Shown here: positions 8,370 through 16,568 of the stretch, piece by piece
Numbering within the stretch: position 1 is the first letter of the stretch
How the letters are laid out: each line of letters starts with the position of its first letter
Assembly (NCBI GenBank): GCA_038087035.1
Contig: CP051187.1
Span: 248,001-312,000, forward strand
Source of the DNA: Gloeotrichia echinulata CP02
GTDB taxonomy: Bacteria > Cyanobacteriota > Cyanobacteriia > Cyanobacteriales > Nostocaceae
DNA length: 64,000 bases
Direction: 5' to 3'
The notes under the pieces: generated by a model
Told to the model about the DNA's origin: nothing
Database searches by the model: none
The model's input: the letters and a program-made list of their open reading frames with translations, nothing else
Translations under genes and position numbers: made by a program

Positions 8370-9226
8370 ATAACTGCAGTTCCTTAATAAATGAGATATA
8401 GTTGTAAATTTTTCCGTTCAATAATATATATACAGGACTCCTATTGAAGTAAATATATTTATTGGTTAAATATATTTAAACTTTTATTTTTGTCCCAGCA
8501 TAATCGCAAATAAATAGCCAAAACTAGCGTGCCAATATTCCATAGGGAACCTGATGACACTCAGCATTCAGCACTACTGAATCTTGTTGAGTTTGACTAC
8601 AAATTTCAGCACAACAGTTTGGCAGATTTATCGGTTAGACATCTCTGTTGAGGAGAATTAAGGGAATTCCAAATAAAAAAATATTCAGTTCACAGTAAAT
8701 CGTCAACCGTCAACCATCAACAACTTCAAGTGGTTGTTTTGATTTTTTGGATTTCCCTAACCTGAATAATCAGCAAAAACTGTTCTGCTGTAATAGCACT
8801 GTTTTCAAGTCATAGAGTTTTACGTCCGGACTTTTTTCCAGATGACTCCAATAATGAGAAGGCAATTTTTGGCGATTACCAGCCTTATGCACCCAAAGAA
8901 TGTGGTATTCACCAATACAAAGTATTAGGGTTTTCAAAACCCTGTTCACTTGCCGATTCCCATTTCCCATAATTCCAGCCAAGAAAGGCTTGGGAAGGAT
9001 ATCAAATATCGAAAATAACGAATTTCACCCAGATCATACTAGATGCTTACTTAGATATTTTGTTATCTATTTAACAGAATTGCTGGAGTAGAATTTGTCA
9101 TCAGCAACGTTTGCCCTGAAGCTAGCATTGATTCATGCTTTCTTATAAATTATAACCGATAAATTGTTTGTACTTGACACGATAAAAGCAAATTTTTTGA
9201 CTGAAAACAACAGTGGATTTTTAGTA
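8370..9226. other. AT-rich intergenic region with a MITE-like inverted-repeat block
   Basis: Mostly AT-rich DNA. At about 8655-8760 a roughly 105-bp block is bounded by inverted repeats AGGGAATTCCAAA and TTTGGATTTCCCT (12 of 13 match), with CGTCAACCGTCAACC inside; this resembles a MITE. A 70-aa minus frame (8770-8982) has no recognisable motif and is not called. Nothing else is seen. Confidence 0.4.
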
Positions 9227-10807
9227 TTATTGATTACCACTCCCTAAAATAAATAAGCTGAGTAGGGTGCCACTATTCCAGAGGCTGTGGAGGAGCATGG
9301 GAGCGAGGAGATTGCGCGATCGCGTGTAGACTACGCCTAAGACGATTCCCAAGGCGGTAAGTGGGAGAATTTCCGACAAGCTCAGGTGAGCAGCAGCAAA
9401 TAACAGGCTACTAGCTAGAACAGATACCCATACTGGTAAGTAACGAGTGAGGGAGGGTAACAAAAAGCCGCGAAAGAGAATTTCTTCAAATAATGGAGCA
9501 GCGATCGCAGCTGTGATGTAGAATATCCCTAGTGCCACAAAATCTTGGCTTTCTAATGCCAGTTGGAGTAGAGGATTACTGCCACCCTGTCCTTGCCATA
9601 GTTGTTGATTGAGCAAAGACACCAACACGACTATGGGTAAAGCGGTGCAATAGCCACCCAGTCCCCACAAAAACCACTTACCCTGCAAACGGAACTGAAA
9701 CCATAATTCTGGTAGGGGGAAAAAACGCCTGATGGAGCTATAAAGCACCCACAAAGCACCTGATGCTACCAGCAGATAACTGACTAAGACGTAGAAAGCT
9801 TGAATGCGGACATTACCCAGGGGACGGGGGATAGGGATCAAGGATAAAATCAAGGGCACAAAGACTTGTCCCATCAAGAAAAAGCCCAGGATGAAAACCT
9901 GCAAAATCGTTTCACCATCCCAAGGGGTAGACCAAGGGATATCAGCATTTTGAGCTAATAAGGCGGCGTTACCCTTGAACAACCATTGACCTAGCAAAAC
10001 AATTAGCAGTAACGTACCAATCACAGCTGCTCCCGTGGGGATGATGCTAATCAGCGCTAATTTCAACACAGATTTAGCAGCTACTTGCTGTTGTAAGGCT
10101 TTCACCTCTGATAATGCGTCTGGACGTTGCTGGAGTTGATATAATTGAATCAACGCCGTAGAGCGAAACCAACCGTCTAAATTATTTTGAATCAACTGCT
10201 CGGCATTTGGTAGGAGAAGGGGAGGATTACTCCAAAGTCCCTTCAACACAGCAGCAGTTTCGCTAAACTCACGATTGCTATCTAAGCGTTGCTCTAATTC
10301 AGTCCAGGTCTTGATGGCTGTATCCGTCTTTCCTGGCTGTGCTTGTAAAATTCCCACGCGCAAATCTAATTCCCCCAGCAATTTTTCCAGTTGCTTGAGA
10401 GACTGCTGTAGCTGTTGCGGTTCTACAGGGCTAGAAGTTTTGGTAGTACGCGGGATATCTGGTAGTGGTTGTGGGGGAGTGGTAATATTGACAGCAGGCG
10501 ATCGCAGTTGCGCCAATTCCTTTTTCACCTTTACCAAATTAGCTTGTACCGATTTCCGCGCCTGTTGATATTGCTTCGTAGCATTTTCTAGAGATTTCTC
10601 ACCCAGTATTGCTTCGCGAAATCCCTGCAAATTCTCGTCCTGGCTATCTTCTGCTTCCCAGACTTGGGCTTGTAGCACCAGATTTGTTTGGTACAATTCC
10701 AGGTTGCTTTGGATCTGCGGTTTTTGCCAACTGCTGAATAAAGACTGACCAGCAATCCAGACTGCTACCACCGTCAGCAAAATTAAACCCAACCGTTTGA
10801 TAGTCAT
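9227..10807 (-). CDS. CPBP family intramembrane protease (CAAX/Abi type), long form
   Basis: 526 aa. The C-terminal 200 residues hold the CPBP glutamic protease core: EEILFRGFLLP near residue 441 (EExxxR), HLSLSEILPL (catalytic His), and HSLWN (HxxxN/D) near the end, embedded in several membrane helices. The N-terminal 250 residues have a membrane anchor (residues 7-25) and a coiled-coil, proline-interrupted extracytoplasmic region (QQLQQSLKQLEKLLGELDL) plus another helix. This long N-terminal extension is common in cyanobacterial members; the substrate is unknown. Monocistronic, ATG 10807. Confidence 0.87.
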   Translation of the reverse strand: MTIKRLGLILLTVVAVWIAGQSLFSSWQKPQIQSNLELYQTNLVLQAQVWEAEDSQDENLQGFREAILGEKSLENATKQYQQARKSVQANLVKVKKELAQLRSPAVNITTPPQPLPDIPRTTKTSSPVEPQQLQQSLKQLEKLLGELDLRVGILQAQPGKTDTAIKTWTELEQRLDSNREFSETAAVLKGLWSNPPLLLPNAEQLIQNNLDGWFRSTALIQLYQLQQRPDALSEVKALQQQVAAKSVLKLALISIIPTGAAVIGTLLLIVLLGQWLFKGNAALLAQNADIPWSTPWDGETILQVFILGFFLMGQVFVPLILSLIPIPRPLGNVRIQAFYVLVSYLLVASGALWVLYSSIRRFFPLPELWFQFRLQGKWFLWGLGGYCTALPIVVLVSLLNQQLWQGQGGSNPLLQLALESQDFVALGIFYITAAIAAPLFEEILFRGFLLPSLTRYLPVWVSVLASSLLFAAAHLSLSEILPLTALGIVLGVVYTRSRNLLAPMLLHSLWNSGTLLSLFILGSGNQ

Positions 10808-10972
10808 CTATTAACCCCTAGAACTAACCAATGAGAGCGTACGCCCCTTGGGAATTATCGCAAGAAAAAGCAGAAGGTGGATAGTGGATATCATCAATCT
10901 GTAGGCAACTCAGGGCTAATTTATGATTTTAACCACGACTGATGTCATCCAAGGAGCTGTGATTGACCAAAA

Positions 10973-11372
10973 AGCGAGACGCAAGCCCCTGGCTTTAGAC
11001 ATGGGGATAAGTCGGTAGGAACTTTTAAGTTCCGTGAAACGATTGTGTGGCTTGGGCCACAGTGGTATAATTGAAGAGCTTGTGAGTAAGAACAACCATC
11101 TGCGCGTTGATTCATCCTAGTACGGAGCAATCCCGGCAACGGACATATCCAACTTGATTTGGAATAGTTAAAGGGCAAATAATGGCAGGATGTTGAGCGT
11201 ACCTAACTGGCGTTGTGATGGACTCGGAAAACGAAAAAAAAGAAACGTAAGCGCAATTGCAGCACTGCCGTGGTAGTTGTTATGAGCGTCTAGGGTGTCT
11301 TTGATAGCACCATTAAAAGTTCGTTTATGGACTCTTTAAGAATCCCCCGGCTTTAGACGTGGGGAGTATCAA
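10973..11372 (+). mobile_element. Nonautonomous IS200/IS605-like element or relic (about 400 bp)
   Basis: Two similar hairpins in the same orientation bound the block: CCCCTGGCTTTAGACATGGGG (10976-10996) and CCCCCGGCTTTAGACGTGGGG followed by AGTA (11346-11369). Such subterminal hairpins are recognised by HUH Y1 transposases. No tnpA or tnpB frame survives inside; the 77-aa minus frame looks spurious. It interrupts the YbjQ-like gene. Exact ends are uncertain. Confidence 0.5.
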
Positions 11373-11384
11373 TCATATTTAGCT

Positions 11385-11992
11385 TTCCCGACAGAAGCCC
11401 CACGCTCACTCGAATGAGCGTGGGATGAATGGCGCGTGAATCAATTTTGGATTTTGGATACTTCGACTTCGCTCAGTACAAGTTTTGGATTTTAGATTGA
11501 CCCCATGCACGCCACTTGCTTTAAGCCGGGAAACCCGTCCACCGCAGTGGCTTATGAATGCAGGGGCTTCAATTAAAATTTTTTGATACTTCGACTTCGC
11601 TCAGTACAAGTTTTGGATTTTAGATTTATTCCACGAATAAATTCGGGGGCTTGGGACCAGTTTAGATTTTAAATTTTGAATCTTCAATCCAAAATCTAAA
11701 ATCTAAAATTCGGTGACGAATTGACCAACGAGCGAAATTGAGCATAGCGAAATCAGCAATGTTGGTCGGTGAGGAATGAACACTTTCTTGTTTTTTTTCA
11801 AAATATTTGATATAATTTTAACCAGTAGGTGTAATCCAATTAAATGCTGAAAAGCAGCCTATTAAAATAAAAGCTAATTGTTTGGCTTAACCAAAGAACC
11901 GTGGGGCGCACGGTCTTAAAGCTCAGTCAATGTCTTCATAGAAGAGTCGCTGAGAAGCCCACACTCACCTGAAAGGGAGTGTGTGGAGTACG
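11385..11992 (+). mobile_element. Nonautonomous IS605-like element with an omega-RNA-like right end
   Basis: Left hairpin CCCCACGCTC / GAGCGTGGG at 11390-11414. The right end has ACCGTGGGGCGCACGGTC (11899-11917), GCTGAGAAGCCC (11950-11961), then a hairpin CACACTC / GAGTGTG and GGAGTACGTCA. This order is what I know from the 3' tnpB/omega-RNA region of Nostoc IS605-family elements. No transposase or TnpB is encoded. Internal repeats CTTCGACTTCGCTCAGTACA occur at 11459 and 11587. The 3' flank, where a guide would lie, is the YbjQ-like coding sequence. Confidence 0.5.
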
Positions 11993-12252
11993 TCACAAGA
12001 ATTACAGCAACGGGCACAGCTTTTAGGTGCCAACGCTGTTATCGGTATTGAAATCGATACTGGTACAATCAATGTTGACCAGTCTGGGGTTTTGATGTTG
12101 ATTACTGCCACAGGTACCGCTGTGAGGATGCGTTAGTTTTGTCACAATAGCGAACTTAAAACTTCAGAAATATGATGATTTCGTAGGGTGGGTAATGCTG
12201 ACCACATTCTGCTTTTGGTGGGCATTACCAACTCTACTACTCAATCACAAAG

Positions 12253-12906
12253 TTATTTTTGTAGAGGTTGAAACTCTCTCCTATACTTATCTATCTGTGG
12301 ATTTTTATCAGTAAAAGATGCAGGAAGTTTGTCTAGAATTTCTTTAACCATTTCTGAAGCTGTATTGCAAGCCCAGAAAGCAGCTTTAGCAGTGCTGACT
12401 TTCAATATTATTGAATCCACTGATGTATCTAAAAACATATTTTTATCACGAAGACGTTTAATTAAATCTCTTCCAAAATATTTCATTTCACCATCCTCTT
12501 GTTCTTCAATGACATCTTCGGGTTTAAGATGAACTAAACAATTACGCAAATTGAATAGGTCTGCAAAGTCTTGATAAGGTGGTTTTCCTTTTTCCAAAGG
12601 ACTATTTAAGGCTTCACTAGCGAGCATAAACTTATGTTGTGTGTTTTTCCTGTTAGAATTAGATTCTTCAATGGCATCAATCAACTTATCCAAAAAAGCC
12701 TCAGTTGATCCCGCTTGCTTTTCACATTTAGCAATAGCAGGAATTTCATTAATAAAAGCCTCTAATGCTAGTGCAGAAAAAATTATAGATACCAAAGCAT
12801 CATTTTGTGTGTGAATTTCAAAACCTTCCCTTGCTTTAGAATAACCATCCTTCGCAATTTGATAGAAACGATAGGAATCTACGATGAACCCTTGATTTAA
12901 TGGCAT
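12253..12906 (-). CDS. Hypothetical protein with HEPN-like RNCLVH motif
   Basis: 217 aa, mostly helical and soluble. Residues 36-60 (DALVSIIFSALALEAFINE) and the Arg121-x4-His126 motif in LFNLRNCLVHLKPED match the helix-plus-Rx4-6H signature of HEPN domains, which in many cases are RNases of toxin, defence or RNA-processing systems. No nucleotidyltransferase (MNT) antitoxin gene is adjacent, and the neighbour is a broken YbjQ-like gene. Low GC and isolated in IS-rich DNA, consistent with accessory origin. Catalytic activity is an inference. Confidence 0.6.
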   Translation of the reverse strand: MPLNQGFIVDSYRFYQIAKDGYSKAREGFEIHTQNDALVSIIFSALALEAFINEIPAIAKCEKQAGSTEAFLDKLIDAIEESNSNRKNTQHKFMLASEALNSPLEKGKPPYQDFADLFNLRNCLVHLKPEDVIEEQEDGEMKYFGRDLIKRLRDKNMFLDTSVDSIILKVSTAKAAFWACNTASEMVKEILDKLPASFTDKNPQIDKYRREFQPLQK

Positions 12907-13502
12907 ATTTTAAGTTTGACTTTCCTGCACAATTAATTTACATTTACAACTATATTTAGATCTCCAGGCAAACGCACCTAAAATTAACAAAACTAAATGG
13001 ACAAAAAACTAATTTGGTGTATTTGACGTATAAATAAGGTTTTTCGTTAATTTTATTTTTTATCCGTAGAATTAAGGTAAAAATTATCATTCCATTGATT
13101 CTCAATAAATAGGGGTTAATGCGAAAAATTAGGGGTTTATTGAGAAGATGGCATTTTTATTGACAAGGTGCGTTTGCCCTGACTAGATCTCTTGTATTAT
13201 CAAAACAATAAACTTTGAAAAAATAGCTATGGGTGCCACTGGACAAATGACAAATGACCAATGACCAATGACAAATGACAAATGACCAATGACCAATGAC
13301 AAATCACCACTTCAAAAATGAAGCTTCGATTCCCTGTTCTCGGCGAATTTTGCCATCTTTTTCAAACCAGTAAGGGCACGGCAATGCCGTGCCCTTACGA
13401 GGGTATATTATTGCGTAGGGTGCGTTACGGCACAAGATTAAAAAACATAGCGAAAATCAATATTTTTGCCGTAACGCACCATCTTAGCTATTTATCAGAG
13501 TT
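12907..13502. other. Intergenic region with heptamer array, partial gene duplicate and palindrome
   Basis: Holds an AT-rich stretch, a heptamer array GACAAAT/GACCAAT (13232-13305), a 66-bp copy of the 3' end of the following minus-strand gene (13306-13371 versus 13505-13570) and a perfect palindrome around GGGCACGGCAATGCCGTGCC (13370-13398). GTGCGTTACGGC and GCCGTAACGCAC at about 13420-13480 form another inverted pair. A plus-strand 186-aa frame crossing all this is spurious. Confidence 0.75.
13306..13371 (-). repeat. Duplicate of the 3' end of the 86-aa gene
   Basis: 66 bp matching 13505-13570, which encodes the C-terminal 21 residues plus stop of the neighbouring gene, with four substitutions I can see. 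It lies 199 bp away in direct orientation and directly abuts the palindrome at 13370. Confidence 0.85.
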
Positions 13503-13763
13503 TTACCACTTCAAAAATGAAGCTTCGATTCCTTGCTCTCGGCGAATCTTACCATCTTTTTCAAACCAGTCAATTACTTGCTGTGTCGTCAAATCTTCTA
13601 TAGCCACACTATACTCTTGGGCGATATGCTGCAAGAGTTTAAGTGATGAAATGGTCAATCTGGTTAAAAACTTTTCTGGGGAAGACAACAAAGCGGCGTC
13701 TACTTTTGCTGATTCTTCTAGGGTCAAAAATTGTGTTGATGGTTGCTGTGATGGTAAATCCAT
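13503..13763 (-). CDS. Conserved hypothetical protein (86 aa)
   Basis: Small soluble protein with a Ser/Gln-rich start (MDLPSQQPSTQFLTLEES) then helices containing FLTRLTISSLKLLQHIAQEY and a C-terminal IDWFEKDGKIRREQGI. No known motif. A 66-bp copy of its 3' end lies just downstream. ATG 13763. Looks like a genuine cyanobacterial orphan gene; function unknown. Confidence 0.6.
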   Translation of the reverse strand: MDLPSQQPSTQFLTLEESAKVDAALLSSPEKFLTRLTISSLKLLQHIAQEYSVAIEDLTTQQVIDWFEKDGKIRREQGIEASFLKW

Positions 13764-13982
13764 AGAATTTCTAAATTTTATTAAGTTTTATCTAAAAGTG
13801 AGCGTTTCATGGCATGGTAAAGCTGATTACCACTTAGCCATTATCCATAATCTACACTGGATTGGAAAACAAATTTAGGGACTGACAAATTAAAAAATAT
13901 CCAATCTTGTTGGTGCGCCAGTTAGATACCCCCTCGACATACCAAGAAATTTTTGGTACTGACGCACCCTACTAAGTACTGA

Positions 13983-14672
13983 TTAAATTTTTGTTTTCGA
14001 TCTGGTACTAAATAAATAACCACAACGATGTTCGCCGTGAATCATCCAGTGGGTACGTTCTACTGTACAATCAGGAAGAATGGCGGCAAACATTTCTAAT
14101 TCATGACCACAGATGCTAGGGAAGGATTCGGCTACGTTGGAAATGGCGCAGGTGTGTTCGATGAAAATAAAGCGTTCTTCTGCTGGGGAGTGATTCGGCT
14201 CTACAGGATGATACTGGGCCATGAATCCTTCGGCTTGTCTGAGTTGAACTAATTTTGCCACACGTTGTTGTAGTGAACCTTTACCCACGCGCTCGTGGTA
14301 TTCTTGGGCTTTGCGCTCCCACTGTTTTTGTAAAATCGTTGTCACCTGGTCTGGTCCGACGGTTTCTGCTAAGGTATCCAGCAGGGAAACGGCAAAGTCA
14401 CCATAGCCATCACTTAGGCGATCGCTTGTTCGTTGGAGGCGATCGCGTCCTTGATTACTTAATTGATATACATGCTGCGGTCTCCCCATCCCGGCTTGTT
14501 CCGCTGTTGAGCATAATATCATCTCTTGGGTCTCTAAATCCTTGAGATGGCGACGAATCGCTTGGGGACTAATATCTAAGATGTCAGCTAGCTCGAAAGC
14601 CGTTGCTTGCGTGTGTTTCAGGAGATATTCTAGGATATCTTGCTTCGTTGAGGACTGGTGGGTAGTCGCCAT
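13983..14672 (-). CDS. sufR: SufR, Fe-S-sensing transcriptional repressor of the suf operon
   Basis: 229-aa DeoR/ArsR-like winged-helix repressor. The N-terminal HTH covers about residues 8-60 (DILDISPQAIRRHLKDLETQ). The C-terminal cysteines 175, 188, 202 and 217 have exactly the CX12CX13CX14C spacing described for cyanobacterial SufR, which binds [4Fe-4S] and represses sufBCDS and itself. It is divergent from sufB, with two CAAC-N6-GTTG sites in the shared 243-bp promoter region. Length and start (ATG 14672) are typical. Confidence 0.95.
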   Translation of the reverse strand: MATTHQSSTKQDILEYLLKHTQATAFELADILDISPQAIRRHLKDLETQEMILCSTAEQAGMGRPQHVYQLSNQGRDRLQRTSDRLSDGYGDFAVSLLDTLAETVGPDQVTTILQKQWERKAQEYHERVGKGSLQQRVAKLVQLRQAEGFMAQYHPVEPNHSPAEERFIFIEHTCAISNVAESFPSICGHELEMFAAILPDCTVERTHWMIHGEHRCGYLFSTRSKTKI

Positions 14673-14731
14673 CTTCTCTACGAGACGCTCCGCGAACGCC
14701 CCAAAAATTTTTTGGAAAAATTTGACTTTAA

Positions 14732-14790
14732 CAACATTGTTGTTGCTAATTTAGCGTAAAATGAAGATAAGTTAAACAACTTGGATGTTG
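14732..14790. promoter_or_regulatory. Two SufR operators (CAAC-N6-GTTG)
   Basis: Site 1 at 14732-14745: CAAC ATTGTT GTTG. Site 2 at 14777-14790: CAAC TTGGAT GTTG. Both exactly match the CAAC-N6-GTTG inverted repeat known as the SufR box. They lie 45 bp apart (start to start) between divergent sufR and sufB, so one would regulate each promoter. No clear -10 element was assigned. Confidence 0.88.
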
Positions 14791-14915
14791 TTTTAGTCTT
14801 CATCCTCATTGTAACAGCCGTTGAACCGCTCGGTAATGCGAGATGGGAATCGGCTAAATTCGATCCCGTCTGCGATCGCTAGAGAGAGCCAATTTCTGAA
14901 CACGAGAGATTACCG

Positions 14916-16355
14916 ATGAGCGCCACTGTCAAAACCTTAGTCAACCAACCCTACAAGTATGGCTTCGTCACCGACATTGAAGCCGACACGATACCGCGTG
15001 GACTAAACGAGGACGTTATCCGTTTAATCTCCAGCAAGAAGAACGAGCCGGAATTCATGCTGGAATTTCGCCTGCGAGCTTATCGCCAGTGGCTAAAAAT
15101 GACAGAACCAACTTGGCCTAGCGTCAAGTATCCACCAATTAATTATCAGGATATCATTTACTATTCAGCGCCGAAACAAAAAAAAGCCAAGCTCAATAGT
15201 TTAGACGAAGTTGATCCTACCCTCCTGGAAACCTTTGAGAAGTTGGGGATTCCCCTGTCGGAACAGAAGCGACTGAGTAACGTAGCTGTAGACGCGATTT
15301 TTGATAGCGTTTCTGTCGCTACCACCTTTAAAGAAAAACTCCTCAAAGACGGCGTAATTTTCTGCTCAATTTCCGAAGCATTGCAGGAATACCCAGAACT
15401 GATAAAAAAATACCTGGGTAGTGTCGTCCCCATAGCAGATAATTATTTTGCAGCTTTGAACGCCGCCGTATTCAGCGATGGTTCTTTTGTCTATATTCCT
15501 AAAGGCGTAAAATGCCCAATGGAACTATCTACCTACTTCCGCATCAACTCTGGTGATACGGGACAATTTGAGCGGACTTTAATTGTCGCCGAGGAAGGTA
15601 GCTATGTGTCCTATTTAGAAGGTTGTACAGCGCCAATGTATGACAGCAACCAGCTACACGCTGCGGTTGTGGAACTTGTCGCCTTAGACAATGCGGAAAT
15701 TAAATATTCCACCGTGCAAAACTGGTATGCTGGCGATGCGAATGGTAAAGGCGGGATTTATAACTTCGTCACCAAACGGGGTTTATGTCAAGGTGTAAAT
15801 TCCAAGATTTCCTGGACACAAGTGGAAACCGGTTCAGCAATCACTTGGAAATATCCCAGTTGCGTCTTGGTGGGTGATAACTCCGTGGGTGAATTTTACT
15901 CTGTGGCGCTGACAAATAATATGCAGCAAGCCGACACCGGCACTAAGATGATTCATATTGGTAAAAACACTCGCAGTACAATTATTTCTAAAGGAATTTC
16001 TGCTGGTAAATCTAGTAACAGCTATCGGGGTTTGGTGAAAGTCAACCCAACGGCTAAAGGGGCGAGAAACTATTCCCAATGCGACTCAATGCTAATTGGG
16101 GATAATGCTCACGCCAATACTTTCCCTTATATCCAGGTGCAAAACCATACCGCCAAAGTAGAACATGAAGCTTCTACTTCTAAAATTGGGGAGGAACAAC
16201 TATTCTTCTTCGCTCAACGGGGTATTTCCGCAGAAGATGCAATTTCGATGATGATTAGTGGCTTCTGTAAGGATGTTTTTAATCAGTTACCAATGGAATT
16301 TGCGGTGGAAGCTGATAAGTTGTTGAGCTTGAAGTTAGAAGGTTCAGTTGGATAA
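14916..16355 (+). CDS. sufB: SufB, Fe-S cluster assembly scaffold
   Basis: 479-aa scaffold subunit of the SufBC2D complex, on which the cluster is built in the cytosol. The conserved stretch VYIPKGVKCPMELSTYFRIN, the beta-helix core with YLEGCTAP, and the C-terminal NYSQCDSMLIGD and NHTAKVEHEAST segments are all present. Length matches family members of about 470-480 residues. First gene of sufBCDS; under two SufR boxes. ATG 14916 follows AACACGAGAGATTACCG without a strong ribosome site. Confidence 0.97.
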   Translation: MSATVKTLVNQPYKYGFVTDIEADTIPRGLNEDVIRLISSKKNEPEFMLEFRLRAYRQWLKMTEPTWPSVKYPPINYQDIIYYSAPKQKKAKLNSLDEVDPTLLETFEKLGIPLSEQKRLSNVAVDAIFDSVSVATTFKEKLLKDGVIFCSISEALQEYPELIKKYLGSVVPIADNYFAALNAAVFSDGSFVYIPKGVKCPMELSTYFRINSGDTGQFERTLIVAEEGSYVSYLEGCTAPMYDSNQLHAAVVELVALDNAEIKYSTVQNWYAGDANGKGGIYNFVTKRGLCQGVNSKISWTQVETGSAITWKYPSCVLVGDNSVGEFYSVALTNNMQQADTGTKMIHIGKNTRSTIISKGISAGKSSNSYRGLVKVNPTAKGARNYSQCDSMLIGDNAHANTFPYIQVQNHTAKVEHEASTSKIGEEQLFFFAQRGISAEDAISMMISGFCKDVFNQLPMEFAVEADKLLSLKLEGSVG

Positions 16356-16361
16356 TGCTTG

Positions 16362-16544
16362 TAGTCAGCACTTTAGGGGTTGAAAAAGCGCTAAAGTGCT
16401 GACTAATTACTGCTTTGCATCAAATCTTAGTGTTTTTCAACGCAGAGGGACGCGAAGGAAACGCAAAGGAACGCGGAGTCAGGAAAAGGATTCAGGCTGG
16501 TAGTTAGCACTTTAATGTGAGAGGAAGCGTTGGAGTGCTGACTA
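16362..16544. promoter_or_regulatory. Two related hairpins between sufB and sufC
   Basis: At 16362-16405 arms TAGTCAGCACTTTAG and CTAAAGTGCTGACTA form a perfect 15-bp stem with a 14-nt loop. At 16501-16544 TAGTTAGCACTTTA and GGAGTGCTGACTA form a related imperfect stem of the same total length. No U-tract follows. They could tune sufB versus sufC mRNA levels by processing or attenuation; that is inference. The DNA between carries short repeats of the CGCAGAGGGACGCG type. Confidence 0.6.
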
Positions 16545-16568
16545 TAAAATAACAGAGAGAGAGAGAAG

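Larger units (their letters stand above)
10923..12136 (+). pseudogene. YbjQ/UPF0145-like gene split by inserted IS-derived DNA
   Basis: The start MILTTTDVIQGAVIDQ (10923-10970) is a typical UPF0145/YbjQ N-terminus. The C-terminus resumes at 11996-12136 as QELQQRAQLLGANAVIGIEI and ends TGTAVRMR with a TAG stop. About 45 central residues of the family are missing, replaced by about 1 kb of noncoding DNA with IS200/IS605-type hairpins. The gene is therefore inactive. The family folds into a small pentameric domain of uncertain role. Confidence 0.7.

Noticed and set aside
8770..8982. 70-aa minus frame (MAGIMGNGNRQVNRVLKTLI)
   Set aside because: No motif, no ribosome site, no partner; could be a remnant but cannot be supported.
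10945..11178. 77-aa minus frame ending near LSPCLKPGACVSLFG
   Set aside because: Overlaps an IS-type hairpin and the YbjQ-like N-terminus; translation of noncoding element DNA.
13318..13878. 186-aa plus frame
   Set aside because: Crosses the duplicated 3' segment, a palindrome and the antisense of a better gene.
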